Assembly: GCF_023151265.1 (NCBI RefSeq)
Contig: NZ_JAKLJH010000029.1
Coordinates: forward strand, 1-49,088
DNA: 49,088 nt
Source: Flavobacterium sp.
GTDB lineage: Bacteria; Bacteroidota; Bacteroidia; Flavobacteriales; Flavobacteriaceae
Reading direction: 5' to 3'
Positions 1-7,901 of this stretch are shown here, in pieces (within the stretch, counting starts at the first letter, position 1; every line of letters begins with the position of its first letter). Made by a program: the position numbers and the translations under genes. Under the pieces are notes generated by a model, which was not told the origin of the DNA, did no database searches, and saw only the letters and a list, made by a program, of their open reading frames with translations.

Positions 1-1038
1 AAAAAACGCATTTGGACTCGAGAATTTTAAATTCTTTCCTAAACGAACATGCAAATACGGTTTGTTTTTTTCAAACGTTCCTGATACAATTTTGATAAAC
101 GCCAAACGGTCTCTGTGTTTTGGATCCATGTTGGCATGTATTTTAAATACAAATCCGCTTAATTTTTCTTCTTCAGGTTTTACTAATCTGGTGTCTGATT
201 CTTTTGCTCTTGGTGTTGGAGCAATTTCTACGAAACAGTCTAACAATTCGCGAACTCCAAAATTATTCAAAGCCGAACCAAAGAAAACAGGTTGTAAATC
301 GCCTTCTAAATATTCTTCACGGCTAAATGGTGGATAAACTTCATCAATTAATTCTAATTCTTCTCTTAATCGATTAGCAGGTTTTTCACCAATAATTTTT
401 TCTAATTCTGGACTATTAATGTCGTCAAAAGCAATCGTTTCTTCAATGTTTTTTCGACTATCACCTTCAAAAAGGTTGATGTTCTTTTCCCAAATGTTGT
501 AAATTCCTTGAAAATCGTATCCCATTCCAATAGGAAAACTCAATGGTGTAACACGAAGTTTTAACTTTTTCTCTACTTCATCCATCAAATCAAAGGCATC
601 TTTTCCTTCACGGTCTAATTTGTTAATGAAAACAATCATTGGAATGTTTCGCATTCTACAAACTTCTACTAATTTTTCGGTTTGTTCCTCAACCCCTTTT
701 GCAACGTCAATTACAACAATTACGCTATCTACGGCAGTTAGTGTTCTAAAAGTATCTTCTGCAAAGTCTTTGTGACCCGGCGTATCTAAGATATTAATTT
801 TTTTATCTTTATAATTAAAAGCTAAGACAGAAGTTGCTACCGAAATTCCTCTTTGTCTTTCAATTTCCATGAAATCGGAAGTAGCTCCTTTTTTAATTTT
901 ATTACTTTTTACAGCTCCAGCCTCCTGAATAGCACCTCCAAACAACAATAATTTCTCGGTTAAAGTCGTTTTTCCGGCATCGGGATGCGAGATAATTCCA
1001 AAAGTTCGTCTTCTTGCTATTTCTTCTATAAAACTCAT
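1..1038 (-). CDS. prfC: Peptide chain release factor 3 (RF3), 5' part; gene runs off the window start
   Basis: Translational GTPase that recycles RF1/RF2 from the ribosome after peptide release. The ORF track misses it because there is no stop inside the window; I read 346 codons back from an ATG at 1036-1038. The start [20 protein letters not shown] is followed by the P-loop DAGKTT, the switch-I stretch RQRGIS, the G3 motif DTPGHKDF and the G4 motif NKLD, in the order and spacing of RF3. The '[10 protein letters not shown]'-type stretch and the later [19 protein letters not shown] favour RF3 over EF-G. The C-terminal third or so lies outside the window. It is divergent from the foldase operon, and a TACTTTTG box (minus strand, 1055-1062) sits just upstream of the start. 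Confidence 0.95.
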   Translation of the reverse strand, partial: MSFIEEIARRRTFGIISHPDAGKTTLTEKLLLFGGAIQEAGAVKSNKIKKGATSDFMEIERQRGISVATSVLAFNYKDKKINILDTPGHKDFAEDTFRTLTAVDSVIVVIDVAKGVEEQTEKLVEVCRMRNIPMIVFINKLDREGKDAFDLMDEVEKKLKLRVTPLSFPIGMGYDFQGIYNIWEKNINLFEGDSRKNIEETIAFDDINSPELEKIIGEKPANRLREELELIDEVYPPFSREEYLEGDLQPVFFGSALNNFGVRELLDCFVEIAPTPRAKESDTRLVKPEEEKLSGFVFKIHANMDPKHRDRLAFIKIVSGTFEKNKPYLHVRLGKNLKFSSPNAFF

Positions 1039-1054
1039 TATTCAAAATTTTGTG

Positions 1055-1062
1055 CAAAAGTA
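1055..1062 (-). promoter_or_regulatory. Putative prfC promoter -7 box
   Basis: TACTTTTG on the minus strand fits the Bacteroidetes sigma-A -7 consensus TAnnTTTG and lies 17 nt upstream of the prfC start. I see no clear TTG -33 element, so the call rests on the -7 box and its position. Confidence 0.45.
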
Positions 1063-1105
1063 ACTTTTTTTTGTAGAAATTTCTGTTAATAGTCGCTTAT
1101 AAATG

Positions 1106-1135
1106 TTGTGGAATAGTCTCGAATTGTTATTTTTG
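1106..1135 (+). promoter_or_regulatory. Putative promoter of the first foldase operon
   Basis: TTG (1106-1108), a 19-nt spacer, then TATTTTTG (1128-1135). This is an exact fit to the Bacteroidetes TTG-N19-TAnnTTTG promoter. It lies 30 nt upstream of the ATG at 1166 and would drive the three genes up to 5317. Confidence 0.65.
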
Positions 1136-1165
1136 TCGATTACAACTTAAAATGTATAAATTAAT

Positions 1166-3127
1166 ATGAAAATTAATCGCCTACTTATTTTTGGTTTTTT
1201 ATTTATTCAGTCTTTTTTGTTTGCTCAAACAAAGGAAGTTTTATTTTCCATAGACAATCATCCTTATTACACTGACGAATTTATTAGGGTGTACAATAAA
1301 AACTTAGATTTAGTAAAAGATGATTCTCAAAAAGATTTAGATAAGTATTTAGATTTGTTTTTGGGATATAAATTAAAAGTTGAGAAAGCAAATAAACTAG
1401 GATTGCAAAATGGTGCGAACTATCAAAACGAATTGAAGTCATATCGCAACCAATTATCTAAAAATTATTTGAATGATTCAAAAGTAACTAACGAATTGGT
1501 TCGTGAAGCTTACGATAGAATGCAACAAGAAGTAAGAGCTTCGCATATTTTAGTTTTGGTTGATGAAGGCGCATCTCCTCAAGATACTTTAAAAGCCTAT
1601 AATAAAGTTCTAGATATTAAGAAAAGATTAGATGCTGGTGAAGACTTTGTAAAAATAGCGCAGCAATTTTCTGAAGATCCATCAGTAAAAGAAAACAATG
1701 GCGATTTAGGTTATTTTTCAGCTTTTAGAATGGTGTATCCTTTTGAAAATGCAGCTTATAAAACTAAAGTAGGTCAGGTTTCAAAACCATTTCGCACTCG
1801 TTTTGGATATCACATTATAAAAGTGGTTGATAAAAGAGTAAATCGTGGAGAAGTTACTGTGGCGCATATTATGGTTTTAAAACAAACCGATGCAACTCAA
1901 CAAGAGAAAGCTAAAACTACTATTGATGATATTTATAAAAAAATTCAACAAGGTGAAAGTTTTGAAAGTTTAGCACAGCAATTTTCGGAAGATAAATCTT
2001 CAGCACCAAAAGGTGGTGTTTTGCAACGTTTTGGTTCAGGACAATTGAGTTCTGAAGAATTTGAAAATGTAGCTTTTGAATTAAAAGAGAAAAATCAAAT
2101 TTCGGCACCATTTGAATCGCAATTTGGATGGCATATTGTAAAACTAATTGAAAAGCATCCAGTGCGTTCTTTTGATGATATGAAGATGGAATTAGAAGAC
2201 AAAATTAGAAAAGACGAACGTTCTTTGTTAATTACAAATTCGTTAGCTAAGAAGGTTAGAGGGAAATATTTGTTTACAAAAGACGCTAAATTAATTGCAA
2301 AAATAAAAGGTGTTATAAACGACGAATTTTATTCGCAAACATGGGTTGTTCCAGAAAAAACTAAAGAATTAGAAGGAACTATTTTAACTATAAATAAAGA
2401 TAAGAAAGTAAATTCTAAAGTATTTTTAGATTTTATTGCTTCTAAGCAAAAATCAAATATTAAAACAAAACCTGTTGCTAAATTAGTAGACGAATTGTTT
2501 GAAAAATTTATTGATGAGCAATTGATAGCTTATTACAATGATAATTTAGAGAGCGAGTTTACTGAATTCAAAAATGTAATGGACGAATACAGAGACGGTT
2601 TATTGCTTTTTGATTTGATGGAAAAAGAAATTTGGAATAGAGCCAAAAATGATACTATCGGATTAAATGAATATTTCCAAAAAAACATCAAGAATTACCA
2701 ATGGAAAAAAAGATATAGTGCCGATATTTTATCATCTACAGATTTAAAAGTAATTGAAAAAGCACAAAAGTTTTTGAAAAAAGGAAAATCAATAGACTAT
2801 ATTAAAGAGCAACTAAATAAAGATGGTAAAATAAACATCATGTCAAAATCGGGAATGTATGAGGAAGATTATGATGTGTTGCCACAATTTAATAATTTGT
2901 CTAAAGGAGTATCTTCTATTGTTTCTAAAGATAAATACCATTTTGTTGTAAATATTACCGATGAAAAACCGGCTGGTGCAAAAGAATTAACCGAATGCAA
3001 AGGGAAAGTTATTAGCGATTATCAGCAATATTTAGAAAATCATTGGGTAGACGAATTAAGAAAAGAGTTTAGTATCAACGTAAATCAAGACGTATTCGCT
3101 AAAGTTAAAAATCAATTGAATAATTAA
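1166..3127 (+). CDS. Periplasmic peptidylprolyl isomerase with two parvulin domains
   Basis: Folding catalyst for exported proteins in the periplasm. The N-terminal MKINRLLIFGFLFIQSFLFAQ is a signal peptide with a predicted cut after about residue 21. Two PpiC/parvulin rotamase domains follow: about 120-222 (ASHILV ... GDLGYFSAFRMVYPFENAAY ... GYHIIKV) and about 230-330 (AHIMVL ... GGVLQRFGSG ... GWHIVKL). The C-terminal 300 residues are charged and resemble the long foldase tail seen in Bacteroidetes PPIases. It overlaps the next gene by one base (TAATG), so the genes are probably translationally coupled. Together with the two downstream genes it forms a SurA-type outer-membrane biogenesis operon. 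Confidence 0.9.
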   Translation: MKINRLLIFGFLFIQSFLFAQTKEVLFSIDNHPYYTDEFIRVYNKNLDLVKDDSQKDLDKYLDLFLGYKLKVEKANKLGLQNGANYQNELKSYRNQLSKNYLNDSKVTNELVREAYDRMQQEVRASHILVLVDEGASPQDTLKAYNKVLDIKKRLDAGEDFVKIAQQFSEDPSVKENNGDLGYFSAFRMVYPFENAAYKTKVGQVSKPFRTRFGYHIIKVVDKRVNRGEVTVAHIMVLKQTDATQQEKAKTTIDDIYKKIQQGESFESLAQQFSEDKSSAPKGGVLQRFGSGQLSSEEFENVAFELKEKNQISAPFESQFGWHIVKLIEKHPVRSFDDMKMELEDKIRKDERSLLITNSLAKKVRGKYLFTKDAKLIAKIKGVINDEFYSQTWVVPEKTKELEGTILTINKDKKVNSKVFLDFIASKQKSNIKTKPVAKLVDELFEKFIDEQLIAYYNDNLESEFTEFKNVMDEYRDGLLLFDLMEKEIWNRAKNDTIGLNEYFQKNIKNYQWKKRYSADILSSTDLKVIEKAQKFLKKGKSIDYIKEQLNKDGKINIMSKSGMYEEDYDVLPQFNNLSKGVSSIVSKDKYHFVVNITDEKPAGAKELTECKGKVISDYQQYLENHWVDELRKEFSINVNQDVFAKVKNQLNN

Positions 3128-3978
3128 TGAAGTATTGGATTCAAATAATTTTACTTACACTATTGGTTTCTTCGTGCGATTATTTTAAAGCGCCAAGAGA
3201 ACCAAAAGCAATCGCTCGTGTAGGTAAAAGTTATTTATATGAATCTGATATTTTAGATTTAGTACCAAAAGGAACTTCAAAAAAAGATAGTATAGCAATC
3301 GTTAAGTCATTTATAGACAGATGGGCTACTCAAAAATTACTTTTTGAAGCTGCTGAGAAAAATATTGGAAAAGAACAACTAGACGAATTTAATGTTTTAA
3401 TAGATCAATATAAAGTTGATTTATATACTAAAGCCTATTTAGAAAATTTAGTAATTAGACAAGTAGATACTTCTGTTACTGATGGTCAAATAGTTGATTA
3501 TTATAGTAAAAACAAGCAATACTTTAAGAATTCGTCAGAATTGGTTAAGTTGCGATATATCAATTTAGTTAAAGAAAATCCAAAATTTGCAAAAATTAAA
3601 TCAAAGTTTAGTTCCTTTACCAAAAAAGATAAAAAGGAGTTAGAGCAAATGGCGGTTCAGTTTAAAAGTTATGCTTTTAACGATTCCATTTGGGTTGATA
3701 TTAATCAGATTTATGAAAAAATTCCGTTCATCAACATAGAAAATAAACAGAAATATATTTCTGGCGGAATGAATTTTCAGTATCCTGATTCAACAACTAT
3801 TTGGCTAGTAAAAGTTAATAGTGTTTTGCCAAAAGATAGCGCTACACCATTAGAATTTTTAAAACCAACAATTAAACAAATTATTATCAATAATAGAAAA
3901 TTAGAATTAATTAACACCTTAGAAAAAGAGATTACGAATGACGCAATCAAAGACAATAAATATGAAATTTATAAATAA
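3127..3978 (+). CDS. SurA-N-like lipoprotein of the foldase operon
   Basis: The N-terminus MKYWIQIILLTLLVSSC is a lipoprotein signal with the lipobox cysteine at residue 17. The body (VGKSYLYESDILDLVP ... IVKSFIDRWATQKLL) resembles the N-terminal chaperone half of SurA/PpiC proteins, but I cannot see a complete parvulin rotamase core. It may therefore be a chaperone partner rather than an active isomerase. It begins on the last base of the upstream isomerase stop codon, and its 3' end overlaps the surA start by 17 nt, so all three genes are tightly coupled. The role as a membrane-anchored foldase partner is inferred from domain and context. Confidence 0.75.
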   Translation: MKYWIQIILLTLLVSSCDYFKAPREPKAIARVGKSYLYESDILDLVPKGTSKKDSIAIVKSFIDRWATQKLLFEAAEKNIGKEQLDEFNVLIDQYKVDLYTKAYLENLVIRQVDTSVTDGQIVDYYSKNKQYFKNSSELVKLRYINLVKENPKFAKIKSKFSSFTKKDKKELEQMAVQFKSYAFNDSIWVDINQIYEKIPFINIENKQKYISGGMNFQYPDSTTIWLVKVNSVLPKDSATPLEFLKPTIKQIIINNRKLELINTLEKEITNDAIKDNKYEIYK

Positions 3979-5317
3979 AAAATTACTTTTTGCATTACTT
4001 TTAATAACATCAACAACAGTATTTGCACAGCCTAAAAAACAAAAAGTTGATGGAGTTATAGGAGTTGTAGGAGATTATGTTGTACTTGACTCTGACATCG
4101 ATTTAGATTACATCACCTTAAAAGCTCAAGGAGTTGATGTTAAAGATATTTCAAGATGTGAACTTTTTGGAAAGCAATTAGAAGATAAGTTATATGCTCA
4201 TCAAGCTGTTCAAGATAGTATTGTAGTTACTGATGCAGAAGTGAATTCCTATTTGAATGAACAATTAGACGCAGCCGTAGAACAAATAGGTTCTATGGAA
4301 AAAGTAGTTAAATATTACAACAAAAAAAATGAAGAAGAATTAAGAAATCATTTTTTTGATGCTGTAAAAATGAACAAACTTACGTCTCAAATGAGAAATA
4401 AGATTGTAGAAGGTGTTACTATTACTCCAGAAGAAGTTAGAAATTTTTTCAAAGGAATTCCAGCAGACGAAATTCCAACTTTTGGTGCCGAAATGGAAGT
4501 GGCTCAAATTGTTGTAAAGCCTGTTATTTCTGAAGAAGAAAAGAAAAGAGTAATCGATAAATTAAAAGAAATTAAACAAGACGTGTTAAATGGTTCTAGT
4601 TTCTTTAGTAAAGCGGTTTTGTTTTCTGAAGATCCAGGATCAAGTTCAAACGGTGGTTATTACAAAATGAATCGTAAAACTGCTTTCGTTAAAGAATTTA
4701 AAGATGTTGCTTTTAGTTTAGCTGAAGGTGAAATTTCTGAACCATTTGAAACAGAGTTTGGTTATCATATCATTATGGTAGATAAAATTAAAGGTCAGGA
4801 AGTAGAATTGCGTCATATTTTAATTGCTCCAAAAGTATCAACTCAAGCAATGAAAGATGCTAAGGAAAAAATCGAACAGATTCGAAATAAAATCGTAAAC
4901 AAAGAAATTACTTTCGCAGAAGCAGCAAAATCTTCATCTGACGAAAAAGAAACAAGAAATAGTGGAGGTGTTTTATTAAACCCAAGAACTATGGAACCAA
5001 GATTTGAATTAACTAAAATGGATCCTACTTTATATGCTCAAGTTTCTTCTTTAAAAGATGGTGAAGTTTCGTTGCCAATTTTAGATGAAGAAAGAGGGTC
5101 AGGTAAGTTCTATAAAATAATTACGGTTAATAACAGAATCGAAGAGCACCAAGCAGATTTTTCTAGAGATTATTTAAAAATTAAAGAATTAGCTTTAAGA
5201 GATAAACAAATCAAAGAAATTGCAAAATGGTCTGAAGAGAAAATTAAAGAAACCTACATTAAAATTAGTGATGAATATAAAGATTGTGATTTCGCTAATA
5301 ATTGGTTAAAAAAATAA
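3962..5317 (+). CDS. surA: SurA-type periplasmic chaperone / parvulin isomerase
   Basis: Escorts outer-membrane proteins through the periplasm. I place the start at 3962, not 3938 as in the track, because MKFINKKLLFALLLITSTTVFAQ is then a clean signal peptide while the eight extra upstream residues are charged. The SurA N-terminal domain (VDGVIGVVGDYVVLDSDID) is followed by two parvulin domains at about 175-280 (EMEVAQIVVKP ... GYHIIMVDKIKG) and 285-390 (ELRHILIAPKV ... GEVSLPI). The length of 451 aa is close to typical SurA. The stop is followed by a strong terminator at 5325-5353. Confidence 0.9.
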   Translation: MKFINKKLLFALLLITSTTVFAQPKKQKVDGVIGVVGDYVVLDSDIDLDYITLKAQGVDVKDISRCELFGKQLEDKLYAHQAVQDSIVVTDAEVNSYLNEQLDAAVEQIGSMEKVVKYYNKKNEEELRNHFFDAVKMNKLTSQMRNKIVEGVTITPEEVRNFFKGIPADEIPTFGAEMEVAQIVVKPVISEEEKKRVIDKLKEIKQDVLNGSSFFSKAVLFSEDPGSSSNGGYYKMNRKTAFVKEFKDVAFSLAEGEISEPFETEFGYHIIMVDKIKGQEVELRHILIAPKVSTQAMKDAKEKIEQIRNKIVNKEITFAEAAKSSSDEKETRNSGGVLLNPRTMEPRFELTKMDPTLYAQVSSLKDGEVSLPILDEERGSGKFYKIITVNNRIEEHQADFSRDYLKIKELALRDKQIKEIAKWSEEKIKETYIKISDEYKDCDFANNWLKK

Positions 5318-5324
5318 ATTAACT

Positions 5325-5353
5325 AACCCTTTGAATTTTCAGAGGGTTTTTTA
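5325..5353 (+). terminator. Intrinsic terminator after surA
   Basis: AACCCT ... AGGGTT hairpin with a 12-nt loop followed by a T-rich tail, 7 nt after the surA stop. It closes the foldase operon. Confidence 0.75.
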
Positions 5354-5390
5354 TTATTTTAGAGGTTTAATAATTAAGTTCAATTTTCCG

Positions 5391-5409
5391 AATTCTAAAT
5401 TCTAAATTC
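5391..5409. repeat. Short direct repeat before moxR
   Basis: Back-to-back copies of AATTCTAAATTC-like units end directly before the moxR start. They resemble the low-complexity tandem words that occur in other gaps of this window (see 35883, 40802 and 46003). Confidence 0.4.
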
Positions 5410-5412
5410 AAT

Positions 5413-6366
5413 ATGTCAGACGTAGCAGCCATTCAGGAATTAGTTCAAAGACAAAAAGCATTAAAGCAAGAAATTGCAAAAGTAATTGTGGGTCAAGATG
5501 AAGTAGTACATCAAATTGTGATGAGTATTTTTTCTGGAGGTCACGCTTTGCTTATTGGTGTGCCTGGTTTAGCAAAAACTTTGATGGTAAACACCATTTC
5601 TCAAGCTTTAGGATTGAATTTCAAAAGAATTCAGTTTACACCCGATTTAATGCCTTCCGATATTTTAGGAAGTGAAATCTTAGACGAAAATCGTCACTTT
5701 AAATTTATCAAAGGGCCAATATTTTCCAATATTATCTTAGCTGATGAGATCAACAGAACTCCACCAAAAACGCAAGCAGCTCTTTTAGAAGCTATGCAAG
5801 AACGTGCAGTAACTGTAGCCGGACATCATTATAAATTAGATTTGCCTTATTTTGTATTAGCAACTCAAAATCCAATTGAGCAAGAAGGAACGTATCCGTT
5901 ACCAGAAGCGCAATTAGACCGTTTTATGTTTGCCGTAAAATTAGATTATCCAAGTTTTGAAGAAGAAGTAAATGTGGTAAAAGCAACCACTTCTGATTTT
6001 AAACCAGTAGTAAATTCTTTATTCACGGCTCAGGAAATTATCGATTTTCAAAATGTAATTCGTAAAATTCCTGTGGCTGATAATGTGATTGAATACGCGG
6101 TTTCATTAGTAAGTAAAACACGTCCCGATAATCCATTATCGAATGAATTTGTAAAAACATATATCGATTGGGGTGCTGGTCCAAGAGCTTCACAAAACTT
6201 AATCTTAGCTGCAAAAACTAATGCCGCTTTTAATGGGAAATTCTCACCAGATATTGAAGATGTGAAAGCAGTTGCAGTAGGAATTCTTCGTCATAGAATT
6301 GTAAAAAATTATAAAGCTGATGCCGAAGGAATTTCGGAAGATGATATTATTAAAAAGCTGTTTTAA
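5413..6366 (+). CDS. MoxR family AAA+ ATPase
   Basis: MoxR-type AAA+ ATPase, a chaperone-like ATPase usually acting with VWA-domain proteins in metalloenzyme maturation or envelope processes. The Walker A motif GVPGLAKT is at residues 49-56, Walker B IILADEINR at about 110, followed by PPKTQAALLEAMQE and the sensor-1 stretch FVLATQNPIEQEGTYPLPEAQLDRF, all hallmarks of MoxR. The length of 317 aa is standard. In many Bacteroidetes moxR precedes DUF58 and BatA/BatB genes; here the next gene is an exported repeat protein instead, one base after the stop, so the usual partners are not visible. The function is assigned only at family level. Confidence 0.92.
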   Translation: MSDVAAIQELVQRQKALKQEIAKVIVGQDEVVHQIVMSIFSGGHALLIGVPGLAKTLMVNTISQALGLNFKRIQFTPDLMPSDILGSEILDENRHFKFIKGPIFSNIILADEINRTPPKTQAALLEAMQERAVTVAGHHYKLDLPYFVLATQNPIEQEGTYPLPEAQLDRFMFAVKLDYPSFEEEVNVVKATTSDFKPVVNSLFTAQEIIDFQNVIRKIPVADNVIEYAVSLVSKTRPDNPLSNEFVKTYIDWGAGPRASQNLILAAKTNAAFNGKFSPDIEDVKAVAVGILRHRIVKNYKADAEGISEDDIIKKLF

Positions 6367-6367
6367 T

Positions 6368-7642
6368 ATGAATTTAAAGTTTTTAATTGCACTCGTTTTT
6401 GTTTCCTTGAATAGTTTTTCACAATCGCAATGGAGAGCTTTGTCGTCTGCTATTTCTAATCCAAATAACCAACGATTTGACGATGTTTTTTTCTTAGATG
6501 AAAACCTTGGTTGGGCTTTAAATGGAAGTTATGCATCTGTTTATAAGACTATAGATGGTGGAGTAACATGGACACAACAGTTGAATGAAACGGCTTTAGG
6601 TGCTAATTATTACTTTAGAAATATTGAGTTTTTAAATCAGAATGTAGGTTTTGTAGGAACTTTAACAAATAATAAATTTTTTAAAACAATTGATGGAGGT
6701 ACTACTTGGTCTGAAATAACAAATATTTCTCCTGCACCAAGAGCTATTTGTGGTTTAGATGCAGTGGGAACATCAACTGTTTACGGTTGTGGAGCTTATT
6801 TTTCAACTACGCCATTTATTGTAAAATCTGTCGATAGCGGTGCAACTTGGCAATATATTAATATGTCAAGTTATGCAACGGGTTTGGTAGAAATTATGTT
6901 TATAGATGAGAATTTTGGTTATGTTTCAGGAAGAAGTGCTACAGGAGGTATAGTTCTAAAAACAACTGATGGAGGTCAAAGTTGGGTTGAAATTTACAAT
7001 AGTGGAATTCCAGGTGAGTATGTATGGAAAATGCAACTTTTACAAGGAAATTCAGATGTTATTTTTGGTTCAATTGAATCTGTTACTCCAAATAATGGTA
7101 AACTAATACGAACTACAAATGCTGGTGTTACTTGGGAAACTAAAAATGCTCCTGAGGTTGAAATTCAAGCAGTTGGTTTTATTTCTTTAGATCATGGTTG
7201 GATGGGCGGTCATAGTACTGGATTTTATGAAACGAATGATGGAGGAAATACTTGGGTAAGCCTGAATGTTGGTAGTAATCTCAATAGAATTTTTATTATA
7301 AACGAAAATTTGGCTTACGCTTCAGGCACAACAGTTTATAAATATGATCAAACATTAAGTAGTACAGATTTTCAGGAAGTTCCGAGAGTTCCTTTGTTGG
7401 TAAAAGTTGTGCCAAATCCAATAGTCGATAAATTAAATTTGAGTATTAATTTTAAAGATTCGGATAACCTCAATATTGAATTGTACGATAATTTAGGTAG
7501 AAAACTTAAAGACCTCTTCTTTGAAGAAATTACCCAGCAAGGTGAAAAATTATACTCTTTTGACTTTCCCTACCCAAAAGGTGTTTATTTTGTGAATTTA
7601 CATAGTAATACAGGGCGTCAAAGCATAAAAATCATAAAATAA
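6368..7642 (+). CDS. Secreted YCF48/BNR-type beta-propeller protein with T9SS type A sorting signal
   Basis: Start chosen at 6368, because MNLKFLIALVFVSLNSFSQ is a clean signal peptide; the track start at 6320 lies inside moxR. The body has repeated blocks of the type 'KTIDGGVTWTQQ', 'KTTDGGQSWVEI', 'RTTNAGVTWETK' and 'ETNDGGNTWVSL', the Asp-Gly-Gly-x-x-Trp signature of YCF48/sialidase-like propeller blades. From about residue 345 (VVPNPIVDKLNLSINF ... KGVYFVNLHSNTGRQSIKIIK) there is a typical T9SS type A sorting domain, so the protein is probably exported to or through the cell surface. Its substrate or partner is unknown. It follows moxR by 1 nt and is probably co-transcribed with it. Confidence 0.85.
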   Translation: MNLKFLIALVFVSLNSFSQSQWRALSSAISNPNNQRFDDVFFLDENLGWALNGSYASVYKTIDGGVTWTQQLNETALGANYYFRNIEFLNQNVGFVGTLTNNKFFKTIDGGTTWSEITNISPAPRAICGLDAVGTSTVYGCGAYFSTTPFIVKSVDSGATWQYINMSSYATGLVEIMFIDENFGYVSGRSATGGIVLKTTDGGQSWVEIYNSGIPGEYVWKMQLLQGNSDVIFGSIESVTPNNGKLIRTTNAGVTWETKNAPEVEIQAVGFISLDHGWMGGHSTGFYETNDGGNTWVSLNVGSNLNRIFIINENLAYASGTTVYKYDQTLSSTDFQEVPRVPLLVKVVPNPIVDKLNLSINFKDSDNLNIELYDNLGRKLKDLFFEEITQQGEKLYSFDFPYPKGVYFVNLHSNTGRQSIKIIK

Positions 7643-7849
7643 TTTTTAATTTAAATTAAAAACTTTATTTGGTTTTTATTATCTTTTTTCGAAATTCTTA
7701 AAATTTGCCTTCAAAATAAATAATTTGTAAATAATTAACCTATTTTCTTATTAATATTGAAAAATAACCATTAAAATAGAATGTTTGTAAATAATAATTC
7801 TTCTATTTAGTCTTTTTATTAAAAATTTTTAAATCCAATTAAGATTTAT

Positions 7850-7857
7850 TAAATTTG
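7850..7857 (+). promoter_or_regulatory. Putative acnB promoter -7 box
   Basis: TAAATTTG, a full match to TAnnTTTG, lies 44 nt upstream of acnB in a 259-nt AT-rich gap (7643-7901) with no other gene. No clear TTG is seen at the expected -33 distance. Confidence 0.45.
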
Positions 7858-7901
7858 TGCCACCAAAAAATACAACAAACACTAATTAACTTATTTATAG
7901 T

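Noticed and set aside
62-337. 91-aa plus ORF inside prfC
   Set aside because: Antisense shadow of the clear minus-strand RF3 gene.
7643-7662. Perfect palindrome TTTTTAATTTAAATTAAAAA after the T9SS gene
   Set aside because: AT-only, starts directly after the stop codon and lacks a GC stem; chance in this composition is likely.
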